DNA of 64,000 nucleotides. Origin: Paenibacillus sp. An7. Lineage in GTDB: Bacteria > Bacillota > Bacilli > Paenibacillales > Paenibacillaceae. Position 1 is the stretch's first letter. Every line of letters begins with the position of its first letter. The position numbers and the translations under genes are program-made. The stretch spans positions 1-64,000 of the forward strand of contig NZ_WTWX01000018.1 of the NCBI RefSeq assembly GCF_009870785.1, read 5' to 3'. The notes below the pieces were generated by a model. The model saw only the letters and a list, made by a program, of their open reading frames with translations. It was not told the origin of the DNA and searched no databases. This document shows, piece by piece, positions 34,382-44,692 of this stretch.

Positions 34382-35617
34382 TTAGTTGACGCTAGGCGTA
34401 CTTTCCCCAGAGTTCTGGTGCACCATCTTTTTCTTTCTCGGCTGTCCTCTCCAAGAGAGGTATACCCAAATTCGAAGCGCATGTTCGACCGGACCACTAC
34501 GAAACTTCTTCAGATAGATGGGACTAATCCATAATTGAAAAGCATAGACGGCAACTGCGATGACAGCACCGACGAACACGCCAGCACGACCAAACAGTCC
34601 AAAACCATATCCATAATAGATCGTCGTACAAATCACACTTTGCATCAGGTAATTTGTCAATGAGAGACGACCGACTGCTTCGAACCTGTCAATGAGGGCA
34701 GGGCGGTGGCTTCTCGTATACAGCAGAGCAAAAGCATAGATATAACCAAGTGCAAGCAGCGAACCTCCGAGCGTTTCCCCAATTCCCATGCCAGGCCACC
34801 CTTTTACGCCGAGCTGCGGAGTAAGTACGCTATACGATTTGAGTGTCAAACCGATCGGAATCAGAAACATGGCACGTCGAAAATAGGTACGTCTCATCGT
34901 TTGTGGAATATCAAAAGTCTTAAGTCTGGCAGCCCACATGCCGAGCAGGAACATGGGCACAGTCATAAGCGGAGCCAATATCAGCGCAAAAATAAGGACC
35001 ATTGCCTCCATCTCTCCAAACGGATCAGCATTGTTACGAAAATTCTTGATCTCCACATAACTACCGCTGCTGTATATATCCTGACTTTGATAGATGTAGT
35101 TTTGCATATGCGGTGTCATAGAAACCAGTTGATCCACTGGATTTGAAGCAGGTAAACCAAGAAGACCCGCTCCTGTAAATAGTAGTACCGCCCAGACCAA
35201 TAGAGTCTTCGGTTTCCGGTTTAAAAACAGTAGAAGAAAGAAACCAGTAGCGCCGTAAAACGTTAGGATGTCCCCCTCCCACAGAAAAACGGAGTGCAAT
35301 ATTCCTAATACGATCAGCAGTATAAAACGGCGGCTCAGATGACATTTCGGACGGAGATCTTTTGCTTTCAAGCTTTCCGACAGTTTAATCATTCCGAAAC
35401 CGAACATAAACGCGAAAATTGGCATGAAGCTACCCACTACCGTGATGGAGAGGAATGAGTAGAAAGCAAGGTCCATCCCCTTGATTCCGAACAACTGCGG
35501 TTCGCTGCCTCCGAATTGACCATATTGAAAAATTAGCATATTCGCTAGCACGATGCCAGCGAGACTGAACCCTCGTAGTCCATCGATCAAGTGGACGCGA
35601 TTTTTATGTGTATTAAT
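34382..35617 (-). CDS. DUF418 membrane protein with apparent AUU start
   Basis: A YeiB-like DUF418 protein of about 411 aa with eight or more membrane helices. Conserved parts are LIDGLRGFSLAGIVLANML at the N-terminus and GRLSLTNYLMQSVICTTIYY with YAFQLWISPIYLKKFRSGPVEH (split here) near the C-terminus. The family usually begins MNTxKNRI.LIDGLRG. Here the matching codons are ATT AAT ACA CAT AAA AAT CGC, directly after an in-frame TGA, with GAGGTGA 4-5 nt before the ATT at 35617. The only standard codon (TTG 35590) lies inside the conserved block. AUU initiation or an ATG-to-ATT mutation is therefore inferred. Function unknown, possibly transport. Confidence 0.8.
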   Translation of the reverse strand: MNTHKNRVHLIDGLRGFSLAGIVLANMLIFQYGQFGGSEPQLFGIKGMDLAFYSFLSITVVGSFMPIFAFMFGFGMIKLSESLKAKDLRPKCHLSRRFILLIVLGILHSVFLWEGDILTFYGATGFFLLLFLNRKPKTLLVWAVLLFTGAGLLGLPASNPVDQLVSMTPHMQNYIYQSQDIYSSGSYVEIKNFRNNADPFGEMEAMVLIFALILAPLMTVPMFLLGMWAARLKTFDIPQTMRRTYFRRAMFLIPIGLTLKSYSVLTPQLGVKGWPGMGIGETLGGSLLALGYIYAFALLYTRSHRPALIDRFEAVGRLSLTNYLMQSVICTTIYYGYGFGLFGRAGVFVGAVIAVAVYAFQLWISPIYLKKFRSGPVEHALRIWVYLSWRGQPRKKKMVHQNSGESTPSVN

Positions 35618-35868
35618 TCAATCACCTCTGTCTTCAGAAATACGTTCCGTTCTATTAAACGTTAAAGACTTCCTTAATGTTTCTTAAACTTCAGAAAGTG
35701 TAACATGTATTTAGTACTCAAAAGGAAGGACAAGCCAATAAAAAAGGTATTTACTTGCTAAATATTGTGAAATAATCCCAGGGGTTATTGATACACTATC
35801 TATTGAGGGATTGTGGTTGTCGAAACAATTATTTCGCAGATTAGATAAAGACAAGGAGGCTGAAAGGT

Positions 35869-36039
35869 ATGAAACCATTTCTAGATGTGTGTATATATTT
35901 TAGTGCTCTATTGCTTATAAGTTATTATTTTGTAGGTGTTAGTTTGATAAAGGGTACACAGATGGTAACTCTAATTACAATTCCATATATTATAATCCTT
36001 TTTATAGAGAGGTACTACAAGAGAGGACAGATACTTTAA
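35869..36039 (+). CDS. 56-aa small membrane protein
   Basis: ATG 35869 follows AAGGAGG with 10 nt spacing. The product, starting MKPFLDVCIYFSALLLISYY, has two hydrophobic helices (about residues 4-26 and 31-48) and a basic C-terminus (ERYYKRGQIL). Similar two-helix mini proteins are common in Bacilli. Function unknown. Confidence 0.6.
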   Translation: MKPFLDVCIYFSALLLISYYFVGVSLIKGTQMVTLITIPYIIILFIERYYKRGQIL

Positions 36040-36156
36040 ATTCAACGAAATGCGCTAAACACTGCGTTCTGATTTTTCGTTGACCTAACGGCCAAGATAG
36101 CTTACTAGACAATAGAATATTGCTAATCGGATTTTAGATTTAGGGGGGTACAGTAA

Positions 36157-36723
36157 ATGGAATATATATTTATCCGGCATGGTCATGGAGAACATCTCAA
36201 CGATTATCCAGATCGTTTGAATACTCTGCATCCTAGTCTTACAGAGTATGGCAGATTCCAAGTAGCTCAGCTGCGAAATGAAATTAAAATTGAACCTGAA
36301 GATTTGATTCTTGTAAGTCCTACTAAACGTACAATGGAGACCGCAACTATTTTAACGAAGGGTATGGACTTCATTATATCTCCACTTGTTGGTCCGAGAA
36401 TGTTTCCTCAGAACCCTGAACTTCCTGATTTGAAATGTGATCGGATTCTATCTAAAACAGAGATTATAAATCTCTATGGAGATACTAAAGTTCTTGATTT
36501 CAATCTGGATTGCTGGAAAGAAGGAGTGAATAGGATTGAACAAGATGTTTTCGAAGGATATGCTGAGCAGTTAGTAGAGTGGACCCGGAAAAACTATAAA
36601 AAAATATTCATTATTTCACATGATGGTACGATCACGAATTATCGGATATTGCTTGGAGAAGAAGGATTGACTAGAAAAGATTTTCTCGGTGAGGCGGGGG
36701 TATACCAAATGAAGATTCTATGA
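36157..36723 (+). CDS. Histidine phosphatase family protein
   Basis: 188 aa. The phosphoglycerate-mutase-like RHG motif is at the N-terminus (YIFIRHGHGEH, His9), followed by LVSPTKRTMETA with Arg, and the second catalytic His in FIISHDGTITNYR. It dephosphorylates an unknown small molecule or protein. A G-run serves as ribosome binding site. Confidence 0.8.
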   Translation: MEYIFIRHGHGEHLNDYPDRLNTLHPSLTEYGRFQVAQLRNEIKIEPEDLILVSPTKRTMETATILTKGMDFIISPLVGPRMFPQNPELPDLKCDRILSKTEIINLYGDTKVLDFNLDCWKEGVNRIEQDVFEGYAEQLVEWTRKNYKKIFIISHDGTITNYRILLGEEGLTRKDFLGEAGVYQMKIL

Positions 36724-36840
36724 TTGCATCTGTATTGATCATGATGTTTAAAGTCTTTTTGTAACAAAACTAGTAATAGATATCAAAAGATGAACGACCC
36801 TGAAGCATCATAAATTGGAGAAAAGAGAGAGTGATAATTT

Positions 36841-37287
36841 ATGACAATATATACGATGAATTCAGCAATGGAGTATGCTTCAAAGAATGATCTAGAAACA
36901 TGGGTTCATCTTTTTTTGAATGGGGAAGGTGGCAACGTAGGATTATCAGAGGGACTGAAATTGAAAACAAGATACTGGCTTGGACCCGTAGAAATGGAAA
37001 CAAGATTTCTCAAGAGAATTGTTGGACCTGAATTAGATATGGAGTATGTTGAAGATGAGAATTGGTGGAACCATAATATCAATCAGATATGTAAACGGTT
37101 AGAAGAAGGCTGGGATATGCCTCCATTAATCGCGGAGAACAGAAATGGATACATAAGTATAAGAGATGGGAATCACCGCCTGGGTGCACTGCAAAAGTTG
37201 AAGAAAGATAAATGTCATATCCTAATCTGGGATGATCATGGGGTATGCAATATAGTAAAAGCTTTAGAAGAGGTAGTTAAAAATTAA
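36841..37287 (+). CDS. ParB-like (sulfiredoxin-fold) protein
   Basis: 148 aa. Towards the C-terminus the motif SIRDGNHRLGALQKL matches the ParB/Srx GxHR nucleotide-binding box, preceded by WDMPPLIAENRNGYI. The first 60 residues contain aromatic helices of no known family. Such single-domain ParB-like proteins are often labelled chromosome partitioning proteins, although a role in partitioning is unlikely here. Confidence 0.65.
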   Translation: MTIYTMNSAMEYASKNDLETWVHLFLNGEGGNVGLSEGLKLKTRYWLGPVEMETRFLKRIVGPELDMEYVEDENWWNHNINQICKRLEEGWDMPPLIAENRNGYISIRDGNHRLGALQKLKKDKCHILIWDDHGVCNIVKALEEVVKN

Positions 37288-37301
37288 ACAATTTTATAAG
37301 A

Positions 37302-37338
37302 AGTCCCATTGAAGTCGCTATTTTAGCGATTTTTTTTA
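37302..37338 (+). terminator. Repeated terminator element, copy 1
   Basis: AGTCCCATTGAAGTCGCTAT and then TTTAGCGATTTTTTTT: stem TCGCTA/TAGCGA and an eight-T run, followed by AACGTCCCGAGCGGGA. Related copies lie at 53998 and 58718. Confidence 0.85.
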
Positions 37339-37606
37339 ACGTCCCGAGCGGGATTAGATAAAGCAAGCAATTAGAAACAAGACGATTTACAGTTTTCTTT
37401 CACTTTTTGATTAGCAAATATGTGATAAAATCGAAATACTATACATCTATTGGCTAGATTTATAATCATTGTAATGATGAGACAAGCCTCTTCCTAAGGA
37501 AATGACAATATATACATTTGTGTCAGGATCATTAGCAATATAGGAGACGCTGTAGCAATACTTAGTACATAAGAAGATATCTACTTCAAGGAGGGTTTAA
37601 CCTACA
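37339..37606. other. Intergenic, no gene seen
   Basis: AT-rich, with no open frame and no clear hairpin. It presumably contains the solA promoter. GGAGGG just before 37607 is its ribosome binding site. Confidence 0.4.
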
Positions 37607-38734
37607 ATGCATTATGACGTAATCGTAATTGGAGCAGGTTCGATGGGAATGGCTGCAGGTTATTTTTTAGCACAGAGTGGAAAAAGGACGTTATTAGTCG
37701 ATTCCTTTAACCCCCCTCATAATAGAGGAAGTCATCACGGAGATACAAGAATCATTCGGCATGCGTATGGCGAAGGTGTTAAATACGTTCCGCTTGCACT
37801 TAAGGCACAGGAATTGTGGAATGACTTAGAAGAAGTGACAGGAAAACAACTATTTCTCCCGACCGGTGTTCTAAACGCAGGTTACGAAAAATCGGATTTT
37901 ATTCAAAATATCATCTCGAGTTCTAAAACTTATTCATTGAAACTGGAGATTCTAGATTCAATTGAAGTAAATGAACGCTGGCCAGGTTTTACTTTACCTG
38001 ACAATTATATTGGATGCTTTGAACCAACATCAGGAGTGCTGAAATGCGAGGAATGCATTGAAGCATATCGAGAACTTGCAGAGCAAAACGGAGCTGACAT
38101 CATAACGAATAGTAAAGTGAAAGAAATATTAATACATGATGAAAGAGTTACCATTAAAACGGATGATCATACTTTTAGTGCTGATGCATTAGTGGTTTCA
38201 GCTGGTGCTTGGTCAGGAAATCTTCTTTCCATGCTGGGCCTAGATCTCCCTCTAAATCCAGTTAGAAAAACATTTGCATGGTTTGATGACAAGGAAGATA
38301 TATATAATAATCAAAAATATCCGGCTTTCTCATTTGAGACATCTGAAGGAATGTATTATGGTTTTCCAAACATTGATGGAGCCGGATTAAAAGTAGGCCG
38401 CCATGATGGAGGAGAAACAATGAATCCAGATGAAGCCATCCCAGAATTTGATGAGTTAGAGAAAGACGCGACAGATTTAAAACAATTTTTAAAACACTAC
38501 ATGCCTTCTACACAACAATTAAAGTATGGTAAAACCTGCATGTATACAGTGACACCTGATGAAGATTTCATTATCGATTTACATCCCAACTATTCAAATA
38601 TTGCGATTGCATCCGGCTTCTCTGGTCATGGCTTTAAATTTAGCAGTGTTGTTGGACAAATTTTAAGTGAATTGATTATATCAGGTAAGACGGAACAAGA
38701 TATTTCTCCTTTTTCAATCCATCGTTTTTCATAA
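37607..38734 (+). CDS. solA: N-methyl-L-tryptophan oxidase-like FAD enzyme
   Basis: 375 aa of the monomeric sarcosine oxidase family. The dinucleotide motif is DVIVIGAGSMGMAAGYFLA, followed by the NNRGSHHGDTRIIR-like segment (PHNRGSHHGDTRIIRHAY), which is conserved in MSOX/MTOX. KTCMYTVTPDEDFIID carries the Cys that covalently holds FAD in this family. It oxidatively demethylates an N-methyl amino acid, releasing formaldehyde and peroxide. Monocistronic, with a strong terminator after it. Confidence 0.85.
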   Translation: MHYDVIVIGAGSMGMAAGYFLAQSGKRTLLVDSFNPPHNRGSHHGDTRIIRHAYGEGVKYVPLALKAQELWNDLEEVTGKQLFLPTGVLNAGYEKSDFIQNIISSSKTYSLKLEILDSIEVNERWPGFTLPDNYIGCFEPTSGVLKCEECIEAYRELAEQNGADIITNSKVKEILIHDERVTIKTDDHTFSADALVVSAGAWSGNLLSMLGLDLPLNPVRKTFAWFDDKEDIYNNQKYPAFSFETSEGMYYGFPNIDGAGLKVGRHDGGETMNPDEAIPEFDELEKDATDLKQFLKHYMPSTQQLKYGKTCMYTVTPDEDFIIDLHPNYSNIAIASGFSGHGFKFSSVVGQILSELIISGKTEQDISPFSIHRFS

Positions 38735-38778
38735 AATAGCTGTAACGATTGGGACACTATAGTTAATCAAAATAAAAT

Positions 38779-38829
38779 CCAAAGAAGACTCCAAAGCCAC
38801 TGTAGAAGTGGAGCTGGAGTCTTCTTTGG
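38779..38829. terminator. Bidirectional terminator
   Basis: A perfect 15-bp stem CCAAAGAAGACTCCA / TGGAGTCTTCTTTGG between the converging solA-like gene and the amino acid transporter operon. Confidence 0.8.
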
Positions 38830-38835
38830 GCTGTA

Positions 38836-39486
38836 TTAAGTCATTCGTGCTTCAAGCCGCCGTGCCACGATGGACAGCGTGTAGTTAATGACGAAGTATA
38901 GTACGGCTGCGAGCAGCAGGGCAGGAATGACATAGTCAAAGCTCTGACCCCCGAGAATCTGCACATTGTGCATCAGCTCGGGCAGGGAGATGATAATCGC
39001 GAGTGAAGTATCCTTTAACAAGGAAATAAACTGGCTCACCATTGGAGGCGACATGCGCCGTAGAGCCTGGGGCATGATGATACCGATGAGTGTCTGCATA
39101 TAACTCAGTCCAGAAGAACGAGCAGCTTCCACCTGACCACGTTCGACAGATTTAAGTCCGCTGCGGACAATCTCAGCGATCATGGCGCCTTCAAAGAGAC
39201 TCAGTCCAACAACCGTGGACCAGAAAATGGGCATTTTAATCCCAAGCTGGGGCAGCACAATATGAATAAAGAAAATGATCAGCAGCAGCGGCAGATTCCG
39301 GATGATATCCACGAGCACTGCCACAATTTGTGACAGGACCGGAATACGGGTATATCGAACGGTGCCGAGCACGGTACCGAGTACAAAGCTGAACACAATG
39401 GATAGGCCTGCCACTTGCAGGGTGATCAGGAATCCTTGCAGCAAGAAACGGAGGTTCGGCCATGCGTATGCCCCGCTAAAGTCCAT
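38836..39486 (-). CDS. glnP: Amino acid ABC transporter permease
   Basis: 216 aa HisM/GlnP-type inner-membrane subunit. Five hydrophobic segments are visible, and the EAA loop reads EAARSSGLSYMQTLIGIIMP, the contact site for the ATPase. It is the last gene of the operon, 52 nt after the other permease. The gene order ATPase, binding protein, permease, permease equals B. subtilis glnQHMP, so glutamine or glutamate is the likely substrate. Confidence 0.85.
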   Translation of the reverse strand: MDFSGAYAWPNLRFLLQGFLITLQVAGLSIVFSFVLGTVLGTVRYTRIPVLSQIVAVLVDIIRNLPLLLIIFFIHIVLPQLGIKMPIFWSTVVGLSLFEGAMIAEIVRSGLKSVERGQVEAARSSGLSYMQTLIGIIMPQALRRMSPPMVSQFISLLKDTSLAIIISLPELMHNVQILGGQSFDYVIPALLLAAVLYFVINYTLSIVARRLEARMT

Positions 39487-39538
39487 AATCTTCGGCCTCC
39501 TTCTGTAAGCGGGAATAGGTTAAGGCTGATGGTCTGTT

Positions 39539-40261
39539 TCACATGGTGACCTGACCCGCTTTATTGTTCTTTTTCGGATTGACTTTGGCACGGCTGGCAT
39601 CAGCATCACTTTGACCAAATCGTCGTTCCATATAGTGAACTAGGAAGCTGAGGGGCAAGGTGAGCACCAGGTAGAAAAGGGCAACAATGGTGTAAACGCT
39701 CAGCGGCAGGAACGTATCTGAGTTGATCAGATCGGCAAAATACATCAGATCCATGCCAGCTACGACCGCTAGGATGGAGGAGTTTTTGACCAGATTAATA
39801 AATTGGTTGCCAATGGAGGGCAATACAATCTTGATCGCTTGCGGCAAAACGATCTGGTTCATAGCCTGTACATAGGACAGACCAGAAGATCTCGCGGCCT
39901 CTAACTGTCCCCGAGGGATCGTCTGAATACCCGCCCGGATTGCTTCGGCAATAAAAGCAGCCGTATAGATGGTCAGACCAAGTGTACCCGAGATAAATCC
40001 ATCCAGTGAAATGCCGAGGGTCGGTAACCCAAGATAGAAGAAAAACACGACGAGCAGCAAAGGGATGTTACGGATAAACTCCACAAAAGCCGTTCCGATC
40101 CAGTTGAGCGGTTTAACGGGGGATATCCGAAAGATGGCTATGATGGCGCCAAGAATAAAGCTGCCAATCAAGGCCATGATGCTTACCTGAATGGTATTCA
40201 GAAACCCTTCCAGGAATCGATCCGAGTGTTTAATTAATACACTGAAGTCCAATTTGCCCAT
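39539..40261 (-). CDS. glnM: Amino acid ABC transporter permease
   Basis: 240 aa, a paralog of the downstream permease with the same five-helix layout and EAA loop EAARSSGLSYVQAMNQIVLP. The C-terminus is extended and basic (SDADASRAKVNPKKNNK). The two permeases form the heterodimeric channel. It is separated from the binding-protein gene by a stable hairpin. Confidence 0.85.
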   Translation of the reverse strand: MGKLDFSVLIKHSDRFLEGFLNTIQVSIMALIGSFILGAIIAIFRISPVKPLNWIGTAFVEFIRNIPLLLVVFFFYLGLPTLGISLDGFISGTLGLTIYTAAFIAEAIRAGIQTIPRGQLEAARSSGLSYVQAMNQIVLPQAIKIVLPSIGNQFINLVKNSSILAVVAGMDLMYFADLINSDTFLPLSVYTIVALFYLVLTLPLSFLVHYMERRFGQSDADASRAKVNPKKNNKAGQVTM

Positions 40262-40291
40262 GTTAGCGAAGCCTCCGTTCTAGAGAGGTAG

Positions 40292-40346
40292 AAACGGTGA
40301 CTAACGTCCTGTCCATGCATGCATCATGCAGGAGAAGTCACCGTTT
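40292..40346 (-). promoter_or_regulatory. Intercistronic hairpin after binding-protein gene
   Basis: AAACGGTGACT (40292-40302) is perfectly complementary to AGTCACCGTTT (40336-40346). There is no strong T-run. Such hairpins behind binding-protein genes protect the upstream mRNA or partly terminate, giving more binding protein than permease. Confidence 0.6.
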
Positions 40347-40365
40347 TAACCATCATTAATCGGGG

Positions 40366-41181
40366 TTACTCGGGCTTTGTGCCCAGCCATTTCTCATGCA
40401 ATGTATCATACTCGCCGCTGTCCTTCATGTTTTTAAGCAGGCTGTTCACTTCTTTGACAAAGGCAGTATCGCCTTTACGAATTGCTATGCCGTAAGGTTC
40501 ACTCGTAAAATTGCCGCCAACCAGCTTGTAGTTGTTATCCGTCTGCTGCATACCGATCAGGATGATGTTATCTGTCGTTAGAGCTTCGCCTTTACCTGCT
40601 TTGAGAGCAGTGAAGGCATCCTGATAATTGTCGTATTCGAGCACTTCAGCACTCGGGGCTTTTTCGCGAATGTTTTGCGCAGAAGTTGAACCTTTGACAG
40701 CAAGTACCTTCACACCGCTGAGACTCTCAAGGCCCGTAATCGTGCTGTCATTTTTTACAAGCAAAGACTGGCCTGCTTCAAAATAAACATCGCTAAAATC
40801 CACTTGTTCCTTGCGTTCATCCGTAATCGTCATCGTAGCAATGATGAGATCAATGTCGCCATTTTGCAGCATGGGAATTCGCGTTTTGGACGTTACTTCC
40901 TTCAATTCCACCTTCGTTTCGTCTCCAAGAATTTGTTTGGCGAGTGCTTTGGCAATATCAATATCGAATCCTTCGACTTCGCCGCTTGCGGGGTCTTTCA
41001 AACCGAATAATTTGGTATCGTATTTAACGCCGGCTATAAGCTTGCCTCTCTCTTTTATTTGTTCAATTGTGCCTTTGGCTTCGGTACTTCCATCAGAGCC
41101 ACCGCTCGTGCTGCAACCGGACAATACAAGGGATAGGATTAAAACAAACATAAATGACGGCCACTTCAATACATTTTTCAT
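40366..41181 (-). CDS. glnH: Amino acid ABC transporter substrate-binding lipoprotein
   Basis: 271 aa. The signal peptide ends in lipobox SLVLSGC. The SBP_bac_3 fold starts GTIEQIKERGKLIAGVKYDT. Segments FDIDIAKALAKQILGD, TRIPMLQNGDIDLIIATMTIT and VKGSTSAQNIREKAP are typical of glutamine/glutamate receptors, with the substrate-clamping Asp/Arg in usual positions. It captures the amino acid outside the membrane and delivers it to the permeases. Confidence 0.9.
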   Translation of the reverse strand: MKNVLKWPSFMFVLILSLVLSGCSTSGGSDGSTEAKGTIEQIKERGKLIAGVKYDTKLFGLKDPASGEVEGFDIDIAKALAKQILGDETKVELKEVTSKTRIPMLQNGDIDLIIATMTITDERKEQVDFSDVYFEAGQSLLVKNDSTITGLESLSGVKVLAVKGSTSAQNIREKAPSAEVLEYDNYQDAFTALKAGKGEALTTDNIILIGMQQTDNNYKLVGGNFTSEPYGIAIRKGDTAFVKEVNSLLKNMKDSGEYDTLHEKWLGTKPE

Positions 41182-41213
41182 TTGGTAAAAACCCCTTTCA
41201 GAATGGATTATTC

Positions 41214-41942
41214 TCAGTGGTGAATCAGACGACTTAAGAATTGCCTAGCCCGTTCTTCTCTTGGGTTGTCGAAAAATTCATTAGCTGAGGCTTCTTCTAC
41301 AATTCGGCCTTCATCCATAAAGATAACTCGGTCTGCGACCTCGCGAGCAAATCCCATCTCATGGGTTACAACAACCATCGTCATCCCATTGTGGGCAAGA
41401 GAACGCATAACATCCAGAACTTCCCCAATCATTTCAGGATCCAGTGCAGAGGTGGGTTCATCAAAAAGCATGATTTTCGGCTCCATAGCAAGACCTCTTG
41501 CTATGGCTACACGTTGCTGTTGTCCGCCGGACAACTGGGAGGGGTAACTGTCTGCCTTATCGGCAATGCCTACCCGGCTCAAATATTTCATCGCCGTGGA
41601 GACTGCCTGCTCTTTGGACTGTTTACGCACCTTCATGGGTGCAAGGGTTATGTTATCGATGACTTTTTTGTGAGGATAGAGATTGAAGTGTTGAAATACC
41701 ATGCCGATGTCACGGCGGAAGAGGTTGATGTCCACCTTTTTCTGATGTAAAGGGATACCACTGACGACAAGTTCACCTTCGGTAATTGTCTCCAAACGAT
41801 TGATGCAGCGGAGCAATGTGCTTTTGCCAGAGCCGGAAGGGCCGATAATGACAACAACCTCTCCTTCTTCAATGTGAAGATGAATATCTTTGAGAACATG
41901 AAAATGGCCATAATGCTTTTGTACACCCCTGAATTCAATCAA
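41214..41942 (-). CDS. glnQ: Amino acid ABC transporter ATP-binding protein
   Basis: 242 aa polar amino acid ATPase. Walker A is GPSGSGKST near residue 34, the signature [15 protein letters not shown], Walker [15 protein letters not shown], and switch His in [20 protein letters not shown]. First gene of the operon, 32 nt before the binding protein. The promoter should lie in 41943-42100. No operator was recognised. Confidence 0.92.
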   Translation of the reverse strand: MIEFRGVQKHYGHFHVLKDIHLHIEEGEVVVIIGPSGSGKSTLLRCINRLETITEGELVVSGIPLHQKKVDINLFRRDIGMVFQHFNLYPHKKVIDNITLAPMKVRKQSKEQAVSTAMKYLSRVGIADKADSYPSQLSGGQQQRVAIARGLAMEPKIMLFDEPTSALDPEMIGEVLDVMRSLAHNGMTMVVVTHEMGFAREVADRVIFMDEGRIVEEASANEFFDNPREERARQFLSRLIHH

Positions 41943-42152
41943 GAAATCCCATCCTTTCTGCTACGTCTGTTTGAAAAGAAATAGTAAGGAGTAAATTGGA
42001 AGTTATTTAGAGCTGAAGTCAGTGATTACGTGAGTAAATGGTCATGAAGCTTAATTTGTTGTTATCGAATCTGCCGTAGATGAAACTATTCTACTGTTTC
42101 TTTATGAAATTGAAGTACATATAGAGAGTATACGGGAAGGGATGCTTACTTT

Positions 42153-42584
42153 ATGACTCTGACCAGTAAAACTAACAACAACAAAATATTAATCTTACAT
42201 GGTAAAGAAACTCAATCCTATACCATAACGTATTGGTATGATGAGCGAGAATTCACTTTTCAGTAGGTATTGCTATCATTTTAGACAGACCAATCTATTT
42301 ATAGCTAGAAAGGTTATTTTTAACGAGGAATATATCCATATGATATTTCATTTGATCGTGGAGAAGGTATTGTATCCAATTGAAGGCTTATGAAGTGAGT
42401 TTACCTGCCATCTCTAACCGAGATGAGATAATCAAATTACAGGTTTCGGAGCAGAAGGGGGACATAAGTAGTCCGGTTGAATTGGAATTGAGCGGTAACG
42501 GGGAAAACTCAGGAAAATGAAGAAAATGCTCATGCTGCTTATGGATACCACTTGGGGCAATCGCTGCTGGTATTATACGCATAA
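42153..42584 (+). pseudogene. Heavily decayed gene, several frameshifts
   Basis: Pieces in changing frames read as one protein. They are MTLTSKTNNNKILILHGKET QSYTITYWYDEREFTFQ (42153-42263), GIAIILDRPIYL, KVIFNEEY, YPYDISFDRGEGIVSN, LKAYEVSLPAISNRDEIIKL and QVSEQKGDISSPVELELSG, and finally ENEENAHAAYGYHLGQSLLV LYA with TAA 42584. At least four frame changes separate them. The original was perhaps 140 aa. Family not recognised. Confidence 0.5.
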
Positions 42585-42594
42585 TGAACATGCA

Positions 42595-42636
42595 AAATCC
42601 CGATCAGATGCGTGTGCATCCGGACCGGGATTTTTA
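42595..42636. terminator. Terminator before aldo-keto reductase 3' end
   Basis: AAATCCCG / CGGGATTTTT, with an inner stem GATG(C)/GCATC in the loop. It can act on either strand, most likely ending the minus-strand reductase. Confidence 0.7.
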
Positions 42637-42675
42637 TGATGTATTTTAGCTTGATTATTATTTGGGTATGATTGA

Positions 42676-43503
42676 CTAAAAGTTAAAGTTGTCCGGATCA
42701 GAACCAAAACGCTTATTCTCGTTGAGTTGATTAATACGCTCGATATCTTCCGCGGTAAGCTCAAAATCAAAAAGGTCCGCATTTTCGCGAATACGCTGTG
42801 GTGTAACGGATTTAGGTATGGTCACTATACCATTTTGCAGATCCCAACGCAGAATAACCTGTGCTGGCGATTTGCTATACTTAGCAGCGATGTCCTGAAG
42901 AAGCGGGTGCTCAAGCAAATGTCCCTGACCCAGTGGTGACCAGGCTTCAATCTGGATCTGATGTTTGCTGCAATATTCCCGAAGCTCCGTTTGGGTTAGG
43001 AAAGGATGTAGTTCTACCTGATTAACCGCAGGTTTAATCGTGCTGTCTGTCATCAGGTTTTCTAGATGGTGGATTTGGAAGTTACTCACCCCAATGGCGC
43101 GAATGCGTCCTTCCTTATGGAGTTTTTCCAGTGCTCTCCATGTATCCTTGTACTTGCCTTTGACAGGCCAGTGAATCAGATAAAGATCTAGATATTCGAG
43201 GTCCAGTCGTTCCATGCTTGCTTCAAAAGCTGCCAGCGTGGATTCGTAACCTTGGTCCCCATTCCACACTTTGGTAGTAATGAACAGATCCTCGCGGGCA
43301 ATTCCGGATTCACGAATACCTTGAGCTACACCTGTTTCGTTGTTATATGCTTTCGCTGTGTCGATACTGCGATAACCTGCCTGAATGGCCGTTTTGACGG
43401 CTTCAACAACTTCTTCTCCATCCTTAACCTTAAATACACCCAAACCCAGCCAAGGCATTTTAACTCCATTATAAAGTGTTGTTGTGTCCTGCACATGTTT
43501 CAT
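42676..43503 (-). CDS. Aldo/keto reductase (YvgN/YtbE-like)
   Basis: 275 aa AKR5-type NADPH-dependent reductase. The catalytic tetrad is visible: Asp and Tyr in [12 protein letters not shown], Lys in [10 protein letters not shown], His in [11 protein letters not shown]. The NADPH-binding end [19 protein letters not shown] is complete. It reduces aldehydes such as methylglyoxal or sugar-derived carbonyls in the cytoplasm. The start follows GAGGAGG. Confidence 0.9.
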   Translation of the reverse strand: MKHVQDTTTLYNGVKMPWLGLGVFKVKDGEEVVEAVKTAIQAGYRSIDTAKAYNNETGVAQGIRESGIAREDLFITTKVWNGDQGYESTLAAFEASMERLDLEYLDLYLIHWPVKGKYKDTWRALEKLHKEGRIRAIGVSNFQIHHLENLMTDSTIKPAVNQVELHPFLTQTELREYCSKHQIQIEAWSPLGQGHLLEHPLLQDIAAKYSKSPAQVILRWDLQNGIVTIPKSVTPQRIRENADLFDFELTAEDIERINQLNENKRFGSDPDNFNF

Positions 43504-43706
43504 GGTCCGAAATTCCTCCTCTGATTTGATTTATTATTCATTATGTATTTACTCTGCTGAACGTCAGCCAGTGGGAATAGTTGGCCGCCTGTACATGATT
43601 ATACTAGAATCCAATTGGTAATAGATAAAAAGTTGCTAAGATTCGCTCCTTTGGATATGATAATCTAATCCTTAATATAGGTTTAATCGATGATAAAGGA
43701 AAGTGA

Positions 43707-44456
<750 letters not shown>

Positions 44457-44462
44457 AGTTCA

Positions 44463-44499
44463 AGAGGCCGATTTCCAACCCGGAAGTCGGCTCTTTTTT
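44463..44499 (+). terminator. Intrinsic terminator
   Basis: AGAGGCCGA / TCGGCTCT stem with one bulge, then TTTTTTG, after map. Confidence 0.85.
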
Positions 44500-44692
44500 G
44501 TTTTCTTTTCATGACAGGTTTATAACCATTTTATAGTGAAAGTTGTTTTGCCCTTCCTTGACAAACCATAGCTAATCCTTTAAATTATATGCATGTGCAT
44601 GTATATAAATAGAAAGATAAGTGGTTGCATTCATCTATCTCATCTTTTTACATAGCATTACTAGTAACTATATTCAATCGGAGGTCAATGAA

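Noticed and set aside
40804..41750. Plus-strand ORFs opposite the glnH/glnQ genes
   Set aside because: They mirror conserved minus-strand reading frames and have no start signals of their own.
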